Positions 44,138 through 53,374 of a DNA stretch of 63,094 nucleotides are shown here, one piece after another. The stretch is from Pegethrix bostrychoides GSE-TBD4-15B (GTDB lineage: Bacteria > Cyanobacteriota > Cyanobacteriia > Elainellales > Elainellaceae). The stretch's first letter is position 1; each line of letters starts with the position of its first letter. The translations under genes and the position numbers were made by a program. The stretch spans positions 1 through 63,094 of the forward strand of contig JAHHHV010000010.1 in assembly GCA_019359155.1 (NCBI GenBank), read 5' to 3'. The notes below the pieces were generated by a model. That model did no database searches. It had not been told where the DNA came from and worked only from the letters and a program-made list of their open reading frames with translations.

Positions 44138-45262
44138 TCAGTTGAGCGACGGCAGGCGCGAATTCACCATCCGATCCAGCCACTGCTCCAAGTAGCGGCG
44201 GTTAGTTTGCTGTTGGGTAGGGTCGGCAGTATCGAGCGGGTACGGGGCGAGTCCTTGAATCGCGGCAGTTGTGACGCAAAACATCGACTTCTGAAAACTG
44301 AGGCAGATCTTGACGCGAAAGTCATCCTGCCTCCTAGAGCCGCGTAGATAAATCTCCTGCAAATAATCCGGCAGATAGTGCAGCATATCCTGCATTAAGA
44401 GTGTCGGCGGAATGCCTGCCCCACCGACAGGCAGCGGATCGGCATAGAGTACGCCATAGTTGAAGTCAGCCTGCTCAGCCGAGATCTGATGTGCCTGCGC
44501 GTTGTAAGAAACCGTGCCAAAGAACGGGAACGAGCGGAAAAACACCGCCTCCACATAGGGTACTGCCGTATCCATCAAAAATTGCAGCCCTGCGGATTTA
44601 GGAATAATTTCATAGCGCTGATCTGCGACCATGACGGCGTAGGTGATCGGCTGAGCGGCAGCGGTCACCAGCCCTTCACGAATGTGATCGACCACGTCCT
44701 TGATGCTGTTAATTTCGCCGTGGTCATAGCGATCGGAGAGCACCAAAAACATCCGGCTCATCACGTCCCAAAACTGACCGAGCGCGCTGTAGTAGCTCAG
44801 CAGCCGCACCTGCTCTGGCAAAAACTCCGGGAACAGACGGTTAAGACTTCCCATGATCACGTTGCCGCGCAGCTTCACCTGCAAGATTTTCTCGACCCGC
44901 TGCTGAAATTCGGGGCTGTCTAGGTAATTATCCAGCGCCGTTCCGCCATGCCAAAACATGGCCTTCATGCAATATTCCGCAAACTCATAGTTGATCCGAT
45001 CATGCCACCAGTGTTTTAGCAGCTTTTGCAGCGTTACTTCACCGTTGAAATATTTGAAAAATGGAAACAGCACCAAAAACTGATGCTCAGCAATATAGTT
45101 GAGGTTGCGCTGATAGGCATCCAGCACATGCCCATAGCTTTTGAGAATGCCAACCACTTCCAGCAAATTGTCAGGCGATTCTGGCAGCAAGGCTCCGCCC
45201 TGCTCTAAGCGCGTCAGGATCTCGGCTAAGGGATGAGTTGAAGGAGGAGTGGCAAGCACCAT
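44138..45262 (-). CDS. cupB: CO2 hydration protein CupB (ChpX)
   Basis: 374 residues; the size and sequence fit CupB rather than the longer CupA. It docks on the NdhF4/NdhD4 NDH-1 complex on the cytoplasmic side of the thylakoid and converts CO2 to bicarbonate, driven by electron flow. The segment LLKHWWHDRINYEF places His84 and Arg89 five residues apart, the same spacing I recall for the zinc-site His/Arg pair in CupA structures. WHGGTALDNYL and FRSFPFFGTVSYNAQAHQIS are further conserved blocks. It is the last gene of the ndhF4-ndhD4-cupB operon. Confidence 0.93.
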   Translation of the reverse strand: MVLATPPSTHPLAEILTRLEQGGALLPESPDNLLEVVGILKSYGHVLDAYQRNLNYIAEHQFLVLFPFFKYFNGEVTLQKLLKHWWHDRINYEFAEYCMKAMFWHGGTALDNYLDSPEFQQRVEKILQVKLRGNVIMGSLNRLFPEFLPEQVRLLSYYSALGQFWDVMSRMFLVLSDRYDHGEINSIKDVVDHIREGLVTAAAQPITYAVMVADQRYEIIPKSAGLQFLMDTAVPYVEAVFFRSFPFFGTVSYNAQAHQISAEQADFNYGVLYADPLPVGGAGIPPTLLMQDMLHYLPDYLQEIYLRGSRRQDDFRVKICLSFQKSMFCVTTAAIQGLAPYPLDTADPTQQQTNRRYLEQWLDRMVNSRLPSLN

Positions 45263-45292
45263 AGCGGTATCGAGAGAATGAGGAATGAAAAG

Positions 45293-45324
45293 AATGGGCA
45301 GTGAAAAAAATGGGCAGTGAAAAG
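45293..45324. repeat. 16-bp tandem repeat, 2 copies, upstream of cupB
   Basis: AATGGGCAGTGAAAAA at 45293-45308 and AATGGGCAGTGAAAAG at 45309-45324, in the ndhD4-cupB spacer. Confidence 0.95.
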
Positions 45325-45371
45325 AAGCAAGCAGCGGCTGATCGAGTCTAGCGCTTGAGCCTAGCTATAGG

Positions 45372-46904
45372 CTAACTACCCTGACTGGCCGGAGCAATCT
45401 TGGAAAGCACAGTTTCAGAAAGCGGCTGCACTGTTGAGTAGTGCTGCATGCGCCCTTGCCCCATCGCGGTGGCGGTGGCCTCACTCCAGCGCGTCATCCA
45501 GTTTGGCTGAATGCCCAGCCAAATAATCAGCAGCGTTACAATTACGCCGGGTAGCCGATCCTGCCAGCGGACGCGAGGCAAATTCGCCAGCGTTTCGGGC
45601 AAACGGCCAAAAAACGTCTTATTGATCATGATCAAAAAGTACACCGCCGTTAGCCCTGTGCCAACCATGCTGAGGAGCGTCTGCACCGGGAAGACTTCAA
45701 AGCTGCTGCGGTAGACAATAAACTCAGCAATAAAACCCATCATCCCCGGGATGCCAGCGCTCGCCATCGCCCCGACAATCATCAGGCTGCCAATCACGGG
45801 CAGACCACGCTCTGGGCTGAGCAGTCCCCGCAGCTGGTTAATGTCACGGGTGCCAGTTTTGGCATAGACTACGCCTACTGCCAAAAACAGCAGCGCCGAA
45901 ATCAGGCCGTGGCTGACCATTTGAATAATTGCCCCCAGCAGGCTGAGCGGAGTCGCCGCCGCCGCCGCTAGCAGAATATAGCCCATATGACCTACCGAGC
46001 TATAGGCGACAATTTTTTTCATGTCGGTCTGGGCAATTGCCGCAAACGAGCCGTACAGCACGCTAATTGCAGCCAGCACCGCCAGTCCGGGAGCAATCAC
46101 TCTCCAAGCTTCGGGAAACAGCCCCAGCCCAAATCGCAGGAGGCCATATGTGCCCAGCTTCAGCAGCACTCCAGCCAGCAGCACCGAGGCCGGCGTTGGA
46201 GCCTCAACGTGAGCGTCCGGCAGCCAGGTATGCAGCGGCACGATCGGGATCTTGATGCCAAAGCCAATCAGCAGCGTGATTAGCAGCACCAGCTGGACGG
46301 TAAGCGGCAGGGTTTGCTGCTGCAATAGGTCGTAGTCAAAGCTAGAAGTGCCGCTCAACACCGAGAGGCCGAAGAAAGCAGCCAGAATCAGCACGCCCGA
46401 AAAAGCCGTGTAAATCAAAAACTTGGTGGCCGCATAGCCGCGTCTGGCCCCGCCCCAGATCGCAATGATCAGGTAAAGCGGGATCAGCTCTACTTCGTAG
46501 AAGATAAAAAACAGCAGCAGATTTTCCGCCAGGAAAGCAGCAGCCACGGCGCTCCCCAAAATCAGCATCAGCGCGTAGTAGAGCCGGGGGCGACTGATCT
46601 GCGGATCGCTGCTAAACAGCGCAATCCACACGAGCAGGCTATTCACCAGCACCAGCGGCATCGAAAGTCCGTCAATGCCTAGCCGATAGGACAGCCCCAG
46701 ATTCTCGATCCAGGGCAGCGCTTCTGCAAACTGCATGCCGGGGTTGCTCAGGTCGAACTGGCCAGCCAGGTAAATCGACCACAGCAGAACCAGGCTGGCA
46801 ATCACCAGCGAAATCTGCCGCGCCCGCACCCCTGATGTGGCCTGTGGCAAGCAGGTAATCAGCAGTGCCCCTAACGCCGGAGCCCAAATCAAAACGCTTA
46901 GCAT
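45372..46904 (-). CDS. ndhD4: NDH-1 subunit NdhD4 (CO2-uptake type)
   Basis: 510-residue antiporter-like subunit with about 14 membrane helices. Signature stretches are LSYRLGIDGLSMPLVLVNSLL, YEVELIPLYLIIAIWGG (carrying the essential Glu), HTWLPDAHVEAPTPASVLLAG and TDMKKIVAYSSVGHMGYILL (Lys and His of the proton path). Its place between ndhF4 and cupB identifies it as D4 rather than the respiratory D1/D2. The complex also carries out cyclic electron flow linked to CO2 hydration. Confidence 0.92.
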   Translation of the reverse strand: MLSVLIWAPALGALLITCLPQATSGVRARQISLVIASLVLLWSIYLAGQFDLSNPGMQFAEALPWIENLGLSYRLGIDGLSMPLVLVNSLLVWIALFSSDPQISRPRLYYALMLILGSAVAAAFLAENLLLFFIFYEVELIPLYLIIAIWGGARRGYAATKFLIYTAFSGVLILAAFFGLSVLSGTSSFDYDLLQQQTLPLTVQLVLLITLLIGFGIKIPIVPLHTWLPDAHVEAPTPASVLLAGVLLKLGTYGLLRFGLGLFPEAWRVIAPGLAVLAAISVLYGSFAAIAQTDMKKIVAYSSVGHMGYILLAAAAATPLSLLGAIIQMVSHGLISALLFLAVGVVYAKTGTRDINQLRGLLSPERGLPVIGSLMIVGAMASAGIPGMMGFIAEFIVYRSSFEVFPVQTLLSMVGTGLTAVYFLIMINKTFFGRLPETLANLPRVRWQDRLPGVIVTLLIIWLGIQPNWMTRWSEATATAMGQGRMQHYSTVQPLSETVLSKIAPASQGS

Positions 46905-46966
46905 ATAACGGCGACCCCTAGCCTCTGAAATAATTTAAATACGCGACTAACTATGCGACTGTCAGG

Positions 46967-48814
46967 CTAAAAACCGCTGCCCCAGTAGCCCCAGCCAATA
47001 ACCGTCAGCGCCAAAAATAGCGCCAAAAACAGCGTCAACAGATAGTTGCGCGACTGACCCGACACAGTGTACTTGAGACTCTCGCCGCTAAAAATTGAGA
47101 CCACGCCCACAAAGTTCACCAGCCCGTCCACCACATAGCGGTCAAACCAGGCGGTGAGTCTCGCCCCCTGCACCACGCCCTGCACCACGGTGATCTGGTA
47201 GAGCTGCTCAATCCGAAAATCATAGGCCAAGCCTTCGCGCACCGACGGCCAAACGAGATCAACGGGCTTCGAGATGCCTGGACTGAGGTAGATCCAACCG
47301 CCTAGCCCAGCTCCTAGCCCGCCTGCGCCTAGCAGCAGCAGCAGCACGGTGGGATTAAACTGTGCCCAGGTAGGCAAGATCTGCCATTGACGCAGCAGCA
47401 GCGGCAGCAATAGCGCAATGATCGTTAGCGAAACCATGGGAACTGCCATCAGCCAGCCGACTTCGGGAGCGCGCCGCGTTTTGGGCTGAGGCTGACCGCC
47501 AAACACTAGAACAAACACTCGCACCAGATTAAAAGCCGTCAGCCCGTTCACCACCAGCAAAATCCCGACGAGCCAGGGTGTTGTTGTCCAGACCGTCTCA
47601 GCCCAGGCCAGCATCGCCCAAAAGCAGCCCAGCGGCAGCAGTCCCAGCATTGAAACTGCACCGACCGCATAGGCCAGCGTTGTCGCAGGCATTCGAGACC
47701 CCAGGCCACCTAGCTCGGTCAAATCCTGCGTGCTGGCGGTCAAAATCACTGAGCCCAGACTCATAAACAGTAGCGCCTTGGCAATGCCATGCGTCAGCAG
47801 CAGCATCAGCGCCAGCTCATCTTGCTGCGTTCCGACAGCCAAAAATACCAGCCCCAGATATGCGCTCGTCGAATGGCAGAGAGCTCGCTTGATGTCGATT
47901 TGGGCAATGGCGACGAGCGACGAGCCGACCGCCGTCAGCGCTCCCAAGATCAGCAGAATTTCCAGCGCCAGTGGCGAGAGTGCCAGCACGGGCTGGAGTC
48001 GGATTAGTACATAGGCTCCGCAGGCGACCACCACCGAGTTCCGCAAAATTGAGGCTGGATTTGGCCCTTCCATCGCCTCATCCAGCCAGAGGTTGAGCGG
48101 GAACTGGGCGCATTTGCCCGTCGGCCCAGCCAGCAGCGCTATCCCCAGCAGATTTGCCGTCAGCGGACTCAGCTCCACCTGCTCGGCCCAGAGTGCCAGA
48201 TGGGTAAAGTCGAGACTGCCTGCCAAGTTGGAGAGCGTCACCACGCCCATCAGCAGCAGCAGGTCGCCGACGCGCTTGGTTAAAAAGGCATCGCGCGCTG
48301 CCCCCACCACCAGCGGCTGAGCATACCAGAAACCCACCAGCAAATAGGTCGAAAGCGTCAGCATTTCCAGCAGGGCATAGCTGAGAAACAGCGAATCGCT
48401 CAGTGCCAGCCCCGTCATGGCCGACTCAAAGAAGCCCATCAGCCCGTAGAAGCGAGCCAGCGCCCAGTCTTTTTCCATATAGCCCAAGGCAAACACCTGC
48501 GCCATCAGGCTCAGCAAGGTGATGACGAACGCAGCGCCAACGCTGATTCGTGAAGTCAAGAAGGTGATCCATAGCTCAAATCCCGGTAGGCTGAGCCAGG
48601 GAATCAGCAGCCGATCGGGCGGAGCATCCCAGACCGCCCAAAGCACCAGCGCCGTATGAATCAGCGCCAGAACCGTCATTAAAATGTTGATATAGGCCGC
48701 CGGTCTTGGCCCTGTGCGCTTCACCAAGCCGACCGACCAAGGCAGGGTCAGAATGGCTCCCACCAACCCATAGAGCGGAACCCACCAGCTAGTCTGGTAA
48801 AGGAGCTGATTCAT
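46967..48814 (-). CDS. ndhF4: NDH-1 subunit NdhF4 (CO2-uptake type)
   Basis: 615 residues, NuoL/NdhF-type antiporter-like subunit. LLEMLTLSTYLLVGFWYAQP, AFLTKRVGDLLLLMGV, GPTGKCAQFPLNLWLDEAMEGP and IDIKRALCHSTSAYLGLVFLA are family blocks. The C-terminal amphipathic part (LAYDFRIEQLYQITVVQG) contacts the neighbouring subunits. ATG at 48814 (MNQLLYQTSWW); a TTG lies directly before it. First gene of the operon and divergent from ccmK2, so both parts of the carbon-concentrating mechanism share one control region. Confidence 0.93.
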   Translation of the reverse strand: MNQLLYQTSWWVPLYGLVGAILTLPWSVGLVKRTGPRPAAYINILMTVLALIHTALVLWAVWDAPPDRLLIPWLSLPGFELWITFLTSRISVGAAFVITLLSLMAQVFALGYMEKDWALARFYGLMGFFESAMTGLALSDSLFLSYALLEMLTLSTYLLVGFWYAQPLVVGAARDAFLTKRVGDLLLLMGVVTLSNLAGSLDFTHLALWAEQVELSPLTANLLGIALLAGPTGKCAQFPLNLWLDEAMEGPNPASILRNSVVVACGAYVLIRLQPVLALSPLALEILLILGALTAVGSSLVAIAQIDIKRALCHSTSAYLGLVFLAVGTQQDELALMLLLTHGIAKALLFMSLGSVILTASTQDLTELGGLGSRMPATTLAYAVGAVSMLGLLPLGCFWAMLAWAETVWTTTPWLVGILLVVNGLTAFNLVRVFVLVFGGQPQPKTRRAPEVGWLMAVPMVSLTIIALLLPLLLRQWQILPTWAQFNPTVLLLLLGAGGLGAGLGGWIYLSPGISKPVDLVWPSVREGLAYDFRIEQLYQITVVQGVVQGARLTAWFDRYVVDGLVNFVGVVSIFSGESLKYTVSGQSRNYLLTLFLALFLALTVIGWGYWGSGF

Positions 48815-49268
48815 CAATCCCGCATTTCCTTCTTTTAAAGTTAAAGATGCCTTATAGAGCTTTCAATTGCTAAATATTAGCACTCTGTGAATCAAGGCTT
48901 CGTCTCGTATCGTTTTAATAATTTTTTTATGTTTAATCGCCTTAAAGTTCATTTAACTTCAGCTCGGATTTAAGCCATAAAGGCTGACGGGTGAATGGTA
49001 TAATCCATACCTATATATCAGCTCAGTCAAGCCGAGGAAGGCAAAGTTGAGGGAGGCAAAGTTTAATAAACTAGGGTTATGTTTTCTATAAAAACAATTA
49101 TCCGAAGTTATGTTGCTATGCGTCTACACTGGCCTGTATTGTTAGGTCTGGGAGTTGTAAAACACTTTTGAAGACTGAGGATAGGGCTTCCGTCGAATTT
49201 AGTCTCTGCTCTGGTTTTCAGAAGGTAGGACTGCTCGTTGATATTGGGGATATTGGAGAGAGTTTAAG
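48815..49268. promoter_or_regulatory. 454-bp divergent control region between ndhF4 and ccmK2; -10 TATAAT at 48999-49004
   Basis: AT-rich region flanked by the two inorganic-carbon operons. On the plus strand a perfect TATAAT sits at 48999-49004 without a clear -35. If used, the ccmK2 transcript would have a leader of about 255 nt. The repeated element AGGCAAAGTT (49039-49048 and 49054-49063) lies in that leader. I did not find a convincing LysR-type palindrome. Confidence 0.4.
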
Positions 49269-49577
49269 ATGCCGATTGCTGTTGGAATGATTGAAACGCG
49301 GGGATTTCCTGCGGTGGTGGAGGCAGCAGATGCGATGGTGAAAGCCGCTCGTGTGACGCTGGTAGGCTACGAAAAGATTGGCAGCGGCCGCGTCACGGTG
49401 ATTGTGCGGGGCGATGTCTCAGAAGTGCAGGCTTCGATCGCGGCAGGGGTTGAAAACGTCAAGCGTGTTAACGGTGGTGAGGTGCTCTCGACCCACATCA
49501 TCGCCCGCCCGCATGAGAACCTGGAGTACGTGCTGCCCATTCGCTACACCGAAGCTGTCGAACAGTTTCGCTCTTAG
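49269..49577 (+). CDS. ccmK2: Carboxysome shell protein CcmK2
   Basis: 102-residue BMC-domain protein that forms the hexamers of the shell facets. The pore loop KIGSGR and the start [23 protein letters not shown] are typical. It is shorter at the C-terminus than the following copy, as in the ccmK2-ccmK1 order of Synechocystis, which is the basis for the numbering. First gene of the ccmK2-K1-L-M-N-O cluster. Confidence 0.95.
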   Translation: MPIAVGMIETRGFPAVVEAADAMVKAARVTLVGYEKIGSGRVTVIVRGDVSEVQASIAAGVENVKRVNGGEVLSTHIIARPHENLEYVLPIRYTEAVEQFRS

Positions 49578-49807
49578 CGCTTGAGCGGTGGTCATAAGGT
49601 GGCCGTCGATCGAGTCAATCGATCGCGCATAGAGATCTCAAGATCTAGCTAATACAGGTCTAACTATCTAACTAATTAGTAGAGCTAATGAGTAGAGATC
49701 TGAATTAACAGCGCTCTAATCTAAGCAGGTTGGGTCAGCAGATCGGGTCTAAACAGATCAAGATAAAGATCAGTAAACGTTCAAGATATCACTGGAAGGA
49801 AAATCTC

Positions 49808-50149
49808 ATGGCAATTGCAGTTGGAATGGTAGAAACGCTGGGCTTTCCGGCGATTGTAGAAGCAGCAGACGCAATGGTGAAGGCTGCTCGCGTCACGCTG
49901 GTAGGCTATGAAAAAATCGGCAGCGGCCGCGTCACGGTGATTGTGCGGGGCGATGTCTCAGAGGTGCAGGCTTCGGTCGCAGCTGGCATCGAAAATGTGA
50001 AGCGCGTCAACGGCGGACAGGTGCTCTCGACCCATATCATCGCCCGCCCGCACGAGAACTTGGAGTACGTGCTGCCCATTCGCTACACCGAAGCCGTTGA
50101 GGCATTCCGCGAAAGCGTCAGCGGTATCCGCCCCATCAGCCGCTCTTAG
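49808..50149 (+). CDS. ccmK1: Carboxysome shell protein CcmK1
   Basis: 113-residue BMC-domain paralogue of CcmK2, nearly identical through the first 100 residues and with an added tail ([13 protein letters not shown]). Same pore loop KIGSGR. The start ATG at 49808 has a GGAAGG ribosome-binding site; an open frame upstream is not conserved. It probably co-assembles with CcmK2 in shell facets. The 230-bp spacer before it holds only short repeats rich in GATC and CTAA. Confidence 0.95.
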   Translation: MAIAVGMVETLGFPAIVEAADAMVKAARVTLVGYEKIGSGRVTVIVRGDVSEVQASVAAGIENVKRVNGGQVLSTHIIARPHENLEYVLPIRYTEAVEAFRESVSGIRPISRS

Positions 50150-50174
50150 AGCGCGCCCCGGCGGATAAAGGCTC

Positions 50175-50477
50175 ATGCAAATTGCCAAAGTCTGCGGCAC
50201 GGTGGTCAGCACGCAAAAAGAACAGAGCCTAATGGGCGTGAAGTTCCTGCTGGTGCAGTTTCTCGATTCCGAGGGTCAGCCTCTGCCTCGCTATGAGGTG
50301 GCGGCTGACAGCGTCGGGGCGGGGCTTGATGAATGGGTGCTGGTGAGTCGCGGCAGCGCGGCTCGTCAGATCCAGGGCAACGAGTCGCGTCCCCTGGATG
50401 CACTGATTATCGGCATCATTGACACAGTTAGCGTTGAAAACCAGCGGCTCTACAGCAAGCGCGATCAGGATCGCTAG
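50175..50477 (+). CDS. ccmL: Carboxysome vertex protein CcmL
   Basis: 100 residues, pentamer-forming shell protein that closes the icosahedral vertices. MQIAKVCGTVVSTQKEQSL and LLVQFLDSEGQPLPRYEVAADSVGAGLDEWVLV, read as two blocks, are diagnostic, together with GSAARQ and the C-terminal IIGIIDTVSVE. 25 bp after ccmK1. Confidence 0.96.
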   Translation: MQIAKVCGTVVSTQKEQSLMGVKFLLVQFLDSEGQPLPRYEVAADSVGAGLDEWVLVSRGSAARQIQGNESRPLDALIIGIIDTVSVENQRLYSKRDQDR

Positions 50478-50549
50478 AGCTAGCTTGGGCAATTTGGTCA
50501 GCGAGTCGGAAAGTCTGGGTGACGTCAAGCTGAACTAGGCGCTGACGCA

Positions 50550-50581
50550 GAGTTTGGTATACAGGGAGTTTGGCATACAGG
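50550..50581. repeat. 16-bp tandem repeat, 2 copies, ccmL-ccmM spacer
   Basis: GAGTTTGGTATACAGG and GAGTTTGGCATACAGG, one mismatch. Confidence 0.95.
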
Positions 50582-50587
50582 TTCGCA

Positions 50588-50646
50588 AAGCTGTTTAACC
50601 GAAGACTGTTCAACCGAAGACTGTTCAACCAAAGGCTGTTTAGCCA
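50588..50646. repeat. 15-bp tandem repeat, 4 copies, ccmM leader
   Basis: AAGCTGTTTAACCG (14 nt), AAGACTGTTCAACCG, AAGACTGTTCAACCA and AAGGCTGTTTAGCCA, ending 12 bp before the ccmM ATG. Each unit contains GTT-N-AAC, a small palindrome. Confidence 0.95.
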
Positions 50647-50658
50647 AGAGATAATCCT

Positions 50659-52443
50659 ATGGCAAGCGCTACTGCTGCTCCAACGCCCGTGACAACCGCT
50701 CAACCTCAAATTGCCCCAACGGCCTACGTCCATGCTTTTTCAAACCTGAGTGGGAATGTCAGCGTTGGCGATCGCGCCTTGATTGGCCCCGGGGCTTCCA
50801 TCCGAGCTGATCAGGGTGGCGCGTTTCATATTGGCTCAGGTAGCCAGGTTCAGGATGGTGCCATCATCCACAGTCTGGAGCAGGGGCGCGTCGTCGGAGC
50901 GGATCAAAATCCCTACTCTGTTTGGATCGGTGAGGGTAGCTCAATTACGCATATGGTGCTGATTCAAGGCCCAGCCTACATCGGCAGCCGCTGCTTTATT
51001 GGCTTTCGCTCTACGGTGTTCAACGCCCGAATTGGCGATGACTGCATTGTGATGATGCATACGCTGATTCAGGATGTCGAAATTCCGCCCGGTAAATTTG
51101 TGCCCTCTGGCGCAGTGATTACCAGCCAGCAGCAGGCGGATCGGTTGCCTGACGTGCAGGAGGCCGATCGGCGCTTTGCCCAACATCTAATGGGCGCAAA
51201 TGCGGCTTTGCAATCCGGCGCGCATCGAGCTGAGCAGATCACGCAGACCGCCCCGATTCGGCAGCAGCTTGAACGCAGCTACAGCGAATCTCACAGCCCG
51301 ATCAGTTCACAATCTGCTTCATCCTCTGGTTCACTCTCTGATCTCAAGTCCCAACGTTCTCATTCCACCTCTAACTCTAGTCCCATGCAAAACACTCGCT
51401 TAGCGCCCGAAATTGTTGACCAGGTTCGCCAGTTGCTGTCCCAAGGCCTGATCGTCAGCGCCGAATATGCCGATAAGCGCCGGTTCCAGACCAGCTCTTG
51501 GACAAGCGCCTCCATTCACTCAACGCGAGATTCAGAGGTGCTAAGCGCAATCGAAGCCTGCATAGCCGAACATCAGGGCGACTATGTGCGCTTGATTGGG
51601 GTTGATCCCAAAGTGAAGCGGCGCGTCTTGGAGCTGGTGATCCAGCGGCCTGACGGATCCGGCGTGCGCAGTACTCCTCCGGTCAAAACCTACAGCGCCA
51701 GCAGCGCTAGCAGCGCCAGTAGCTATGGCGGATCTAGCAGCGCTAGCTACGGCGGATCTTCCAAACTGAGTCCAGACGTGATCGAGAAGGTGCATCAGTT
51801 TATTAATCAAGGCTTCAAAATTGGCACGGAACATGCCGACAATCGGCATTTTCGGATTAGCTCTTGGAACAGCTGCTCGCCGATTCAAACCAGCCGTCCA
51901 GCCGATGCGATTGCGGCTCTCGAATCCTGCCTGAACGAGCATAGCGGCGAGTACGTGCGCGTCTTCGGCATTGATCCCAAGGCAAAACGCCGGATCTCAG
52001 AAATGATTGTGCAGCGCCCCGGCGAATCCAATGGCGCAGGTCAGGCTCCTGCTACCAACGGTAACGGCAGCTACAGCCAGACTAAGCAGCAATCGGGCTA
52101 TCAGCCTAGCAGCTATCAACCTAGTCCCCCGCTCTATACGGGCAGCACGGGTGGCCATGCGGCGGCGGGGCATACAGGCGGTAAACTCAGCGCTGAAGTC
52201 GTTGCTGAGGTGCGGCAGCTTTTGTCTCAAGGCTACCGAGTGGCCGCTGAACATGCTGATCTTCGCCGCTTCCGAATCAGCTCTTGGACGAGCTGCCCGC
52301 CGATTCAATCTACCCGCGACAGCGATGTGCTGGCAGCTATCGAAGCCTGCGTAGCCGAAAACAGCGGTGAGTACGTGCGGCTAATCGGTGTCGATACGAA
52401 AACCAAGCGCCGCGTCGCTGAGGTGATGGTACAGCGCCCATAA
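50659..52443 (+). CDS. ccmM: Carboxysome scaffold CcmM (gamma-CA-like domain + 3 SSUL domains)
   Basis: 594 residues. Residues about 18-185 form a left-handed beta-helix like gamma-carbonic anhydrase; three Rubisco-small-subunit-like repeats follow (about 248-332, 365-450, 508-593). The repeats condense Rubisco into the carboxysome core. Zinc ligands are His71 (GAIIHSL), His98 (SITHM), and at the third position Gln103 (LIQGPAY) instead of His. The regulatory cysteine pair after the beta-helix is also absent, so carbonic anhydrase activity is not expected. SSUL2 and SSUL3 keep a Cys pair (NSC/ESC, TSC/EAC), while SSUL1 has only one. An in-frame ATG at 51385 (Met243) could start the short CcmM form, although it has no good ribosome-binding site. 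Confidence 0.96.
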   Translation: MASATAAPTPVTTAQPQIAPTAYVHAFSNLSGNVSVGDRALIGPGASIRADQGGAFHIGSGSQVQDGAIIHSLEQGRVVGADQNPYSVWIGEGSSITHMVLIQGPAYIGSRCFIGFRSTVFNARIGDDCIVMMHTLIQDVEIPPGKFVPSGAVITSQQQADRLPDVQEADRRFAQHLMGANAALQSGAHRAEQITQTAPIRQQLERSYSESHSPISSQSASSSGSLSDLKSQRSHSTSNSSPMQNTRLAPEIVDQVRQLLSQGLIVSAEYADKRRFQTSSWTSASIHSTRDSEVLSAIEACIAEHQGDYVRLIGVDPKVKRRVLELVIQRPDGSGVRSTPPVKTYSASSASSASSYGGSSSASYGGSSKLSPDVIEKVHQFINQGFKIGTEHADNRHFRISSWNSCSPIQTSRPADAIAALESCLNEHSGEYVRVFGIDPKAKRRISEMIVQRPGESNGAGQAPATNGNGSYSQTKQQSGYQPSSYQPSPPLYTGSTGGHAAAGHTGGKLSAEVVAEVRQLLSQGYRVAAEHADLRRFRISSWTSCPPIQSTRDSDVLAAIEACVAENSGEYVRLIGVDTKTKRRVAEVMVQRP

Positions 52444-52470
52444 CCTCAGGGCGAACCCTGCAATACTGCC

Positions 52471-53226
52471 ATGCAATCGCCGTCGCTGAACTCTGTCAAC
52501 AATAGTCATATCTACAGCCATATCTATGCAAGTGGGAATGTGGTGGTACATCCGAGTGCAGCAGTTGCCCCCGGCGTTTTGCTCCAGGCTGATCCGGACT
52601 GCTGTCTGACCATTGCGGCTGGGGTTTGTGTCGGGCAGGGCGTTGTGATACATGCCTGTCGGGGCAACTTGACGGTTGAGACTGGCTGTACGTTGGGGCG
52701 GGGCGTGCTGATTGTCGGGCGGGGGCAGATTGGGGCAGATACCTGCATTGGGGCATTCACCACCGTCTGGAATAGCTCGATTGCGGCGGGGCAGATTCTG
52801 CCGCCTAATTCGCTGATTGGGGAGACTGGACGGCAGGTGGCACTGGAGCCAGCACCTGAACTAGCACCTGAGCCAGCGAAGCCAGCGGAGTCAGTTCCCG
52901 ATCCTTGGGCCACTGAACCAGCACCTGCTCCTTTCTTCAAGGCTGAATTCGTCAGCGGATTTAGCGTCGGATTTGGCAGCTCAAACGGCAGCTCTAGTAG
53001 TGGGGTAGTTCCTCCAGCGCCGCAGCCTCCAGTATCTCAGCCCTCAACACCACAAGCTCCAGCCTCAGCGCCGATTCACCCAGCGCCAACGCCAATGCCT
53101 GAACCTTCAGCTCAAGTCTATGGTCAGGCCTACGTCGAGCGGATGATGATTGCGATGTTTCCGCATCGGCAAGCCCTCAGCCAGCCGGATGATTTTGGCT
53201 CCGCGAGGCCGCCTGCTAGTGATTGA
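52471..53226 (+). CDS. ccmN: Carboxysome adaptor CcmN
   Basis: 251 residues: a beta-helix of hexapeptide repeats (about 15-125: GNVVVHPSAAVAPGVLLQ, TLGRGVLIVGRGQIGADT), then a Pro/Ala/Glu-rich linker, then the C-terminal encapsulation peptide VYGQAYVERMMIAMFPHRQ (about 217-235), which binds the CcmK shell. The beta-helix binds CcmM. It follows ccmM by 27 bp. The linker is longer and more repetitive than usual. Confidence 0.94.
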   Translation: MQSPSLNSVNNSHIYSHIYASGNVVVHPSAAVAPGVLLQADPDCCLTIAAGVCVGQGVVIHACRGNLTVETGCTLGRGVLIVGRGQIGADTCIGAFTTVWNSSIAAGQILPPNSLIGETGRQVALEPAPELAPEPAKPAESVPDPWATEPAPAPFFKAEFVSGFSVGFGSSNGSSSSGVVPPAPQPPVSQPSTPQAPASAPIHPAPTPMPEPSAQVYGQAYVERMMIAMFPHRQALSQPDDFGSARPPASD

Positions 53227-53300
53227 GCTGCGGCAGCGGCTACTGATACAGCGCTACCATTCATCTCTGCACTAAGCTATGTTGACAGTAGTCGAACGCA

Positions 53301-53336
53301 TAGTCAGACAACTAGTCAGATAACTAGTCAGATAAA
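53301..53336. repeat. 12-bp tandem repeat, 3 copies, ccmN-ccmO spacer
   Basis: TAGTCAGACAAC, TAGTCAGATAAC and TAGTCAGATAAA, about 40 bp before the ccmO start. Confidence 0.95.
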
Positions 53337-53374
53337 CGCTCTGAGCGTCCGAGACTCTATTGCTGCTCCAAATC

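Noticed and set aside
43862-44347. Plus-strand open frame of 161 codons before and over the cupB 3' end
   Set aside because: No ribosome-binding site or family resemblance; a third of it is antisense to cupB.
50768-50775. GCGATCGC (HIP1) at 50768 and 36610
   Set aside because: Only two copies noticed by eye, both compatible with chance; not an iterated palindrome signal in this window.
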